A DNA stretch of 64,000 bases from Goodfellowiella coeruleoviolacea (GTDB taxonomy: Bacteria > Actinomycetota > Actinomycetes > Mycobacteriales > Pseudonocardiaceae): assembly GCF_024171785.1 (NCBI RefSeq), contig NZ_JAMTCK010000013.1, positions 85,900-149,899 on the forward strand. The letters are read 5' to 3'. Position 1 is the first letter of the stretch, and every line of letters starts with the position of its first letter. The position numbers were made by a program, and so were the translations under genes. Of this stretch, positions 59,141 to 64,000 are shown one piece after another. The notes under the pieces are model-generated. The model was not told the origin of the DNA. It saw nothing but the letters and a program-made list of their open reading frames with translations, and ran no database searches.

Positions 59141-60109
59141 GTGAGCGGGTACCAGGTCGTCGCCGAGGTGCGACGCGGGGACTTCGTGGAGTCGGTGCAC
59201 CACGGCAGCGTGGTGGTGCTGGGGCCGGACGGGCGGACCGTGCTGTCCGTGGGCGAGCCGGAGCGGGTGGTCTACCCCCGGTCGTCGAACAAGCCGTTCC
59301 AGGCGCTGGCCATGCTGCGGGCCGGCCTGGACCTGCCCGCCGAACTGCTCGCCCTGGCCTGCGCCAGCCACTCCGGTGAGGACTTCCACGTCGACGGGGT
59401 GCGCCGGGTGCTGGCCGGCGCCGGGCTGACCGAGGCCGACCTGCGGTGCACCCCCGGCCTGCCGATCGGGCCGGACGCGCACGCCGCCCACCTGGCCGCC
59501 GGCCGCGGTCCGGCACCGCTGTACATGAACTGCTCCGGCAAGCACGCGGCCATGCTGGCCACCTGCGTGCACAACGGCTGGCCCACGGCCAGCTACCTGT
59601 CGCCGGACCACCCGTTGCAGACCCGCGTCAGCGACACCCTGGCCGAACTGGCCGGCGAGCCGATCGGCGCGGTCGGCGTCGACGGCTGTGGCGCCCCGCT
59701 GTTCGGGATCAGCCTGGTCGGTCTGGCCAGGGCGTTCGGCCGGCTGGCCAGCGCACCGGCCGGCAGCAGGCGGCGGCGGGTGGCCGACGCGATGAGCCGC
59801 CACCCGGAATGGGTCGGCGGCACCGGCCGGGACGTCACCGCGCTGATGCGCGCGGTGCCGGGCGCGGTGGCCAAGGACGGCGCCGAGGGCGTGTACGGGC
59901 TGGGCCTGCCGGACGGCTCGGCCGTGGCGGTCAAGATCGCCGACGGGTCGAGCCGGGCCCGGCCGGTGGTGCTGGTGGCGGCGCTGCGCCGGCTGGGGCT
60001 GGCCGCGGACCGCGCCGACCTGGCCGCGCTGGCCGAGATCGCCGCCGTGCCGGTGCTGGGCCACGGGGAGAAGGTCGGCGCGGTCGTACCCGCACCGGTC
60101 CTGGCCTGA
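59141..60109 (+). CDS. Asparaginase (AnsA, Rhizobium etli type)
   Basis: 322-residue asparaginase of the thermolabile R. etli type (PF06089). Motifs: EVRRGDFVESVHHGSVVV, YPRSSNKPFQALAML (active-site Ser and Lys), CASHSGEDFHVDGV, NCSGKHAAMLATC (the Cys/Ser-Lys pair for zinc and catalysis) and VGVDGCGAPLFGISL. Hydrolyses L-asparagine to aspartate and ammonia in the cytoplasm. GTG at 59141 chosen because the family begins with a Gly-Tyr-x-Val-Val strand. A 213-bp spacer upstream contains no recognised element apart from likely promoter sequence. Confidence 0.92.
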   Translation: MSGYQVVAEVRRGDFVESVHHGSVVVLGPDGRTVLSVGEPERVVYPRSSNKPFQALAMLRAGLDLPAELLALACASHSGEDFHVDGVRRVLAGAGLTEADLRCTPGLPIGPDAHAAHLAAGRGPAPLYMNCSGKHAAMLATCVHNGWPTASYLSPDHPLQTRVSDTLAELAGEPIGAVGVDGCGAPLFGISLVGLARAFGRLASAPAGSRRRRVADAMSRHPEWVGGTGRDVTALMRAVPGAVAKDGAEGVYGLGLPDGSAVAVKIADGSSRARPVVLVAALRRLGLAADRADLAALAEIAAVPVLGHGEKVGAVVPAPVLA

Positions 60110-60173
60110 CCCGACCGGTCGCACCCCGGGCGTGCGGCTGCGCTGCCGGTGCGCGCCGCCGTACTGTGGGGGC

Positions 60174-60503
60174 ATGGGTGTCTACGTTCCGCCCCGGCCG
60201 GGGGACGGGGACGACGAGCGGCGCTCCGGACCGCCCGGCCGGTTCGGTGAGGACCTGGTCGGGCTGGACCCCGACGACCCCGAGGCCAGGGCGTTCGCCG
60301 AGCACCTCGACCGGATGGAGCGCATCCGCCCCAGCTACACGGTCGAGGGCTACCTGGACGGCGTTGGCGACTTCGTCGACTCGGCCAACCGCAGCACCGG
60401 CCACCAGCGCCTGGTCGCGGTCCTGGTGGTCGGCCTGATCCTGCTGGGTGTGCTGGTGGCCGTGTGGCAGGCCCTCGGCTCGATCGTCGCCATCCTGTTC
60501 TGA
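60174..60503 (+). CDS. Small membrane protein, hypothetical
   Basis: 109 residues: an acidic, Asp/Pro/Arg-rich soluble N-terminal part (1-80) and one C-terminal transmembrane segment (about 82-105, LVAVLVVGLILLGVLVAVW). Tail-anchored topology. Start at ATG 60174. Common hypothetical type in actinomycetes; no function known. Confidence 0.72.
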   Translation: MGVYVPPRPGDGDDERRSGPPGRFGEDLVGLDPDDPEARAFAEHLDRMERIRPSYTVEGYLDGVGDFVDSANRSTGHQRLVAVLVVGLILLGVLVAVWQALGSIVAILF

Positions 60504-60562
60504 CGTCCTGCCCCGGAGTCCCGCACCGGAGCCCTGGTGGACGCGCGGGTTAGCGTGAACAT

Positions 60563-60994
60563 ATGAAGCCTGTCGCCGATGCCACCCCGAAGGTCACCAA
60601 GTCGGAACGCGAGTGGCGGGACGAACTGACCCCGGCCGAGTACCACGTGCTGCGCGAGGCCGGCACCGAGCCGGCCTGGACCGGCGAGTACGTGGACACC
60701 AAGACCGTGGGCGTCTACCAGTGCCGTGCCTGCGGCGCTGAGCTGTTCCGCAGCGAGACCAAGTTCGACTCGCACTGCGGCTGGCCGTCGTTCTTCTCCC
60801 CGCTGGCCGAGGACCGGGTCATCCTGCGGGAGGACCGCAGCCTGGGCATGGTGCGCACCGAGGTGCTGTGCGCCACCTGCCACAGCCACCTGGGGCACGT
60901 GTTCGAGGGTGAGGGCTACCCGACCCCGACCGACCAGCGGTACTGCATCAACAGCATCTCGCTGACCCTGGTCAGCGAGTCGGACCAGGGCTGA
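60563..60994 (+). CDS. msrB: Peptide-methionine (R)-S-oxide reductase
   Basis: 143-residue MsrB. Structural zinc is bound by Cys54, Cys57, Cys103 and Cys106 (CRAC and CATC pairs), the catalytic Cys128 lies in RYCIN, and SHCGWPSFF and HLGHVFEG are family motifs. Reduces methionine-R-sulfoxide in oxidised proteins with thioredoxin. Single gene, no msrA next to it. Followed by a strong hairpin 72 bp downstream. Confidence 0.97.
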   Translation: MKPVADATPKVTKSEREWRDELTPAEYHVLREAGTEPAWTGEYVDTKTVGVYQCRACGAELFRSETKFDSHCGWPSFFSPLAEDRVILREDRSLGMVRTEVLCATCHSHLGHVFEGEGYPTPTDQRYCINSISLTLVSESDQG

Positions 60995-61066
60995 CCACCA
61001 GGGCCGGCCGACCCGGCCCGCGTGCGTCCGACAGTCGTGGCGAAGTAGCGAATCGCGTCTTTTCCC

Positions 61067-61108
61067 GGGGCATTCCGGTGACCGCTGGGCCGGTTGCCGG
61101 AATGCCCC
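61067..61108. terminator. Strong hairpin downstream of msrB
   Basis: ggggcattccgg / ccggaatgcccc, a perfect 12-bp stem with an 18-base loop, 72 bp after the msrB stop and 139 bp before the TIGR04222 gene. Likely terminator; the loop is long for this role. Confidence 0.6.
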
Positions 61109-61247
61109 GACCGTTGTCGAAAACGAAACCCTAAGCCTTCGTCAATCCTCTTGCCCCGGTGTGGCCCAGGGCACACCATTGGCCGTGGATCTGGATCAGC
61201 CCGGCGAACCACCGAGTTCACCGGCCCAGCCACGCTGAGGGGGCAAC

Positions 61248-62198
61248 ATGCACGAGTCGTGGGGTTTGACGGGTCCACAGTTTTTGGCCGGCTACGGCGT
61301 GGCTCTCGCCGTCGCTTTGATTTCTGGCCTGATCGTGCGCGCCCGAATGCGCGCGGCCGCCCAGAACAAATCAACTGAGCCGCTTTCCGCGGACGAATTG
61401 GCCTATCTCGCCGGCGGGCCGAGGCGGGTGGCCGAGGCCGCACTGGCCCGGCTGGTCGAGTCGGGGGCGCTGCGGACCAGCCGGGCCGGCACGGTGTCGG
61501 TCACCGGTGTGCCGGCCACCGGTCCGGTGGACCAGGCGGTGCTCGCCGACGCCAGCCGGCACCTGCGCCGCACCGTGTCGCTGCTGCTGGCGTCGGTGGT
61601 CAACCACCCGGCGCTGAGCCGCGACCTCGCCAGCGCGCTGGTGCGCCGCGACCTGCTGGTCGCCGCCGACACCGTGCGGGCCAGGCTGCGCCTGGCGGTG
61701 ACACCCCTGCTGGTGCTGCTCGGCGTCGGCGTGCTGCGTTGGATCAACGGGGTGGCCGTGGGCGCGCCCGTCGGCTGGCTCACGGTGCTGCTGCTGGTCA
61801 CCGCGGTGCTGGCGGTGCTGCTCAGGAGCCGCCCGGCCGTGCCGCGCACCGAGCGCGGGCAGCGGCTGCTGGAAGCCGCCAGGGACCGCCTGACCGGGTC
61901 CGTGTCCCCCTGGCACGGGGTGCCGCCCGGACAGGTGCCGCCGGCCGCGGGTGATCTCGTCGCGGTGCACGGCCTGGGCGCCTACCCCGACCCGACCGTG
62001 CGGCGGGTGCTGGCGCCGGCCAGGCCCCGCCGCCGCTTCGGGTCCTCGACCACGGTCGCCTCCAGTTGTTCGGGCGGGATCGTCGCCAGCGGCTCGTGCT
62101 CCAGCGGCTCGGACTCGTCGTCCTCGTCGTCCTCGTGCGGCAGCGGGAGCAGCGGCTGCGGCAGTGGCTGTGGCGGCGGCTGCGGGGGCGGCGGGTGA
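61248..62198 (+). CDS. TIGR04222-type membrane protein with Cys/Gly/Ser-rich tail
   Basis: 316 residues, about three transmembrane segments: 11-30, then a pair at about 142-160 and 168-192. The middle soluble part (about 45-140) has ELAYLAGGPRRVAEAALARLVESGAL, the TIGR04222 hallmark. After the third segment a short soluble region leads to a low-complexity tail (last 45 or so residues) of Ser and Gly with six Cys (GC repeats). Such tails are a trait of the family. The gene sits just upstream of a DUF692 (MNIO) oxidase. The tail may be the substrate modified by that enzyme (inference). ATG with ggggg RBS. Confidence 0.9.
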   Translation: MHESWGLTGPQFLAGYGVALAVALISGLIVRARMRAAAQNKSTEPLSADELAYLAGGPRRVAEAALARLVESGALRTSRAGTVSVTGVPATGPVDQAVLADASRHLRRTVSLLLASVVNHPALSRDLASALVRRDLLVAADTVRARLRLAVTPLLVLLGVGVLRWINGVAVGAPVGWLTVLLLVTAVLAVLLRSRPAVPRTERGQRLLEAARDRLTGSVSPWHGVPPGQVPPAAGDLVAVHGLGAYPDPTVRRVLAPARPRRRFGSSTTVASSCSGGIVASGSCSSGSDSSSSSSSCGSGSSGCGSGCGGGCGGGG

Positions 62199-62459
62199 CC
62201 TCGAAGACCAGCCCGGGGGGATGGGGGTGCTGAGCGGACCACGGGGGTTGTCGAACCGGTCGCCGCTGGTCGGCCGCTGAGCCGCCCGGACCGTCGTCGA
62301 CACCGCTCAACACCCGGGGTGCCCAGGCCGGCCGGCCGGGCACCCCTTCCCCGGCGCGGCCGCGGCCGAGAACCGGCCGCGGCACACGAGCCGCCGGAAC
62401 ACGAGTCGCGGGAACACGAGTCGCGGGGCGAGAGCCGCAGCGGGAGAGAGGAAACGGAC

Positions 62460-63284
62460 ATGGTGGCGATTCCCCGACTGGGGGTGGGCATCGGCTGGCG
62501 GTCGGAGATCGACCTGACCGTGGAGCGGCTGCCCCAGGTCGACTTCGTCGAGGTGGTGGCGGAGAACCTGAGCCCCGACCGGCTGCCCGAGTCGCTGCGG
62601 GTGCTGCGGGGCCGAGGGGTGCCGGTGCTGCCGCACGCCGTGTCCCTGTCGCTGGGCGGCGCTGAGCCGGTCGACCGGGACCGGGTGGCACACCTGGCCG
62701 CGCTGGCCGAGGCGCTGGACGCGCCGCTGGTCAGCGACCACGTGTGCTTCGTGCGGGCCGGCGGCCTGGATTCCGGGCACCTGATGCCGGTGCCGCGCAC
62801 CGCGGACGCGTTGGACGTGCTGGTGGCCAACGTCCGGGCCGCCCAGGCCGAACTGCCGGTCCCGCTGGCCCTGGAGAACGTGGCCGCGCTGCTGGACTGG
62901 CCGGACGGGGAGCTGACCGAGGGCCAGTTCCTGGCCGAACTGGTCGAGCGCACCGACTGCCTGCTGCTGGTGGACGTGGCCAACCTGCACGCCAACGCCC
63001 GCAACATCAACACCGACCCGGCCGAGTTCCTGACCGCCATCCCCCTGGAGCGGCTGGCCTACGTGCACGTGGCCGGTGGTGTCGAGCACCACGGCGTCTA
63101 CCACGACACGCACGCCCACCCGGTGCTGCCCGAGGTGCTCGACCTGCTGGCGGAGCTGCGCCGCCGCGTCGACCCGCCCGGCGTGCTGCTGGAACGCGAC
63201 GACAACTACCCCAGTGACGCGGAACTGGCCGCGGAGTTGGACGCCATCCGCGCCGTGCTGGCCGACCCGGAGCAGCGGCGGTGA
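62460..63284 (+). CDS. DUF692 family multinuclear non-heme iron oxidase (MNIO)
   Basis: 274-residue TIM-barrel protein of DUF692, the family of MbnB, TglH, BufB. Metal ligands characteristic of the family are present: His59 (LPHAVSL), Asp93-His94 (VSDHVCF), Glu139 (ALENV), Asp172 ([12 protein letters not shown]), His203 (YVHVAGG), His210/His211, His215, Asp216, His218 and His220 ([13 protein letters not shown]) and Glu245. Characterised members use iron and oxygen to rework Cys residues of peptides, giving oxazolone-thioamide or thiooxazole copper-binding groups or removing carbon. ATG 62460 with gagagga RBS. Last base pairs overlap the partner gene by four bases (gtga). Confidence 0.93.
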   Translation: MVAIPRLGVGIGWRSEIDLTVERLPQVDFVEVVAENLSPDRLPESLRVLRGRGVPVLPHAVSLSLGGAEPVDRDRVAHLAALAEALDAPLVSDHVCFVRAGGLDSGHLMPVPRTADALDVLVANVRAAQAELPVPLALENVAALLDWPDGELTEGQFLAELVERTDCLLLVDVANLHANARNINTDPAEFLTAIPLERLAYVHVAGGVEHHGVYHDTHAHPVLPEVLDLLAELRRRVDPPGVLLERDDNYPSDAELAAELDAIRAVLADPEQRR

Positions 63285-63712
63285 CCAGCTCCACCGGTGC
63301 GGCGCGCGGCGCCGGCCCCAGCAACGCCAGGGTCAGCAACGACCGCGCAAGCGACGCCAGGGCCACCGAGGCAGCGCGGCAACGGCTGGCCGCCCAGCAG
63401 GCCGAACTCCTGCACGCGCTGCTGGCCGGCGGCACCCCACCGGCCGGATTCGACCAGCAGCGGCTGCGCGCCGAGGCCAGCGCCCTGCTGGCCAAGCGGC
63501 GCGGCGTCGTGGCCGTGCTGCGCCCCGACCTGACCGAGGCACTGGACGAGCGCTTCCGCCCGTTGTTCGACGAGTTCGCCGCCGACCACCCGCGCCGCGC
63601 CGGCACCCGGATGCGCCAGGACGCGGCCGCGTTCGCCACCTGGCTCGTCGAGCGGGGCGCACTGCCCCCACCCCGCCGACGCCGCTGGTGGCACCCCCGC
63701 CCCGCGAGTTGA
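63281..63712 (+). CDS. MNIO partner protein, SCO6045-like
   Basis: 143-residue soluble protein translated from a GTG that overlaps the MNIO stop. N-terminus variable and Ala/Ser/Arg-rich, then a helical part (about 30-125: [70 protein letters not shown] in parts), the pattern seen in the partner of actinobacterial DUF692 genes. Partner proteins bind the precursor and present it to the MNIO (family knowledge). Its stop codon lies inside the 59-bp dispersed repeat. Confidence 0.87.
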   Translation: MTSSTGAARGAGPSNARVSNDRASDARATEAARQRLAAQQAELLHALLAGGTPPAGFDQQRLRAEASALLAKRRGVVAVLRPDLTEALDERFRPLFDEFAADHPRRAGTRMRQDAAAFATWLVERGALPPPRRRRWWHPRPAS

Positions 63713-63761
63713 CTTTGCAAACCCCGCGAGTTGCACGTTCAGGCAGGGCCATCCGGGTGAC
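63703..63761. repeat. 59-bp dispersed repeat, copy 2
   Basis: Pairs with 20116-20174 (about 49 of 59 identical, no gaps). The stop codon of the MNIO partner gene (tga, 63710-63712) is within the repeat, in gagttgactttgcaaac. The rest of the gap to 63858 has no recognised element. Confidence 0.6.
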
Positions 63762-63858
63762 AAGAGCCAGAAAAACCCGGCACCACCCCGGCCGCACCGG
63801 TGTCGGCGACGGCGCGTGCTCCCCGGGGCGGGCTGTCACCTCCTGGTGAGGCAACCCG

Positions 63859-64000
63859 GTGCGGCGGCTGGTCCGTCTGTGCGGTGTGCCTCACCACACC
63901 TCCACGCTCCGTCCGTTCGTCCCGCTGTCCGCCGCCCTGGTCGCGCTGACCGCCTGCGGCAGTGCCGTCGAGGCGGGCGGCCAGGTCTGCACCGAGATCG
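63859..64000 (+). CDS. Putative lipoprotein (truncated at window end)
   Basis: Open frame of 47 codons to the right edge. GTG start, basic n-region (RRLVRL), hydrophobic stretch PFVPLSAALVALTAC with lipobox LTAC, then GSAVEAGGQVCTEI. The signal peptide is longer than usual, with a His/Ser-rich middle. Could belong to the same locus as the MNIO genes; too short to identify. Confidence 0.55.
   Translation, partial: MRRLVRLCGVPHHTSTLRPFVPLSAALVALTACGSAVEAGGQVCTEI

Overview
The window is very GC-rich with strong G/C third-position bias. Its families (Scr1-type HTH with DUF397 proteins, ESX/type VII accessory proteins, DUF3558 lipoproteins, ROK regulators, LigD polymerase domain, TIGR04222 proteins) are those of a filamentous actinomycete. 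I infer a Pseudonocardiales member (Actinosynnema/Saccharothrix/Crossiella type); no rRNA or tRNA gene is present to test this.

Layout. 1-6 kb: a hybrid histidine kinase with HAMP repeats (5' end cut by the window edge) and an ANTAR-GAF-PAS-SpoIIE phosphatase. 6-7.7 kb: an aminoglycoside-phosphotransferase-fold gene flanked by long inverted repeats. 7.7-21.7 kb: HxlR regulator with divergent F420/NADP-type reductase, DNA polymerase IV, secreted endonuclease, secreted SH3/CHAP-like protein, PP2C-like phosphatase, secreted GH16-CBM6 glucanase with a CebR-like operator, DUF72, DUF4262, a beta-helix protein with two CbxX-type AAA domains, and a cyclase-family hydrolase. 21.8-23.6 kb: a pyruvate-oxidase-type ThDP enzyme.

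23.7-43.7 kb is a 20-kb block entirely on the minus strand. In transcription order it reads: ROK regulator, ribose-type ABC importer (ATPase, permease, binding protein), Gfo/Idh/MocA oxidoreductase, a very large secreted ThuA/sorbosone dehydrogenase/PKD/CBM/DUF1080 protein, inositol-3-phosphate synthase, UbiA-family prenyltransferase (EboC), TIM-barrel isomerase fused to EboA, TatD-like hydrolase (EboB), EboE TIM barrel, EboF phosphodiesterase, and two more sugar-isomerase TIM barrels (one Tat-exported). This looks like an actinobacterial ebo cluster in which the usual EboD sugar-phosphate cyclase is replaced by a myo-inositol-phosphate synthase, sitting behind a glycoside uptake and oxidation operon.

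44-45.2 kb: a second ROK regulator. 45.4-51.2 kb: an Scr1-type HTH regulator with two DUF397 proteins, then an ESX-associated island (small YxxxD protein, DUF3558 lipoprotein, PPE-like protein, EspG-like chaperone) with visibly less GC-biased codon use in its first part. 51.3-61 kb: NarL-type two-component pair, TetR regulator with pentapeptide repeats, Vps62-like membrane protein, PrsW-type protease, LigD polymerase domain, asparaginase and MsrB. 61.2-63.7 kb: a three-gene locus of TIGR04222 membrane protein with a Cys/Gly/Ser tail, DUF692 (MNIO) oxidase and a small partner; this resembles a post-translational modification system with a membrane-anchored Cys-rich substrate. A lipoprotein gene is cut by the right edge.
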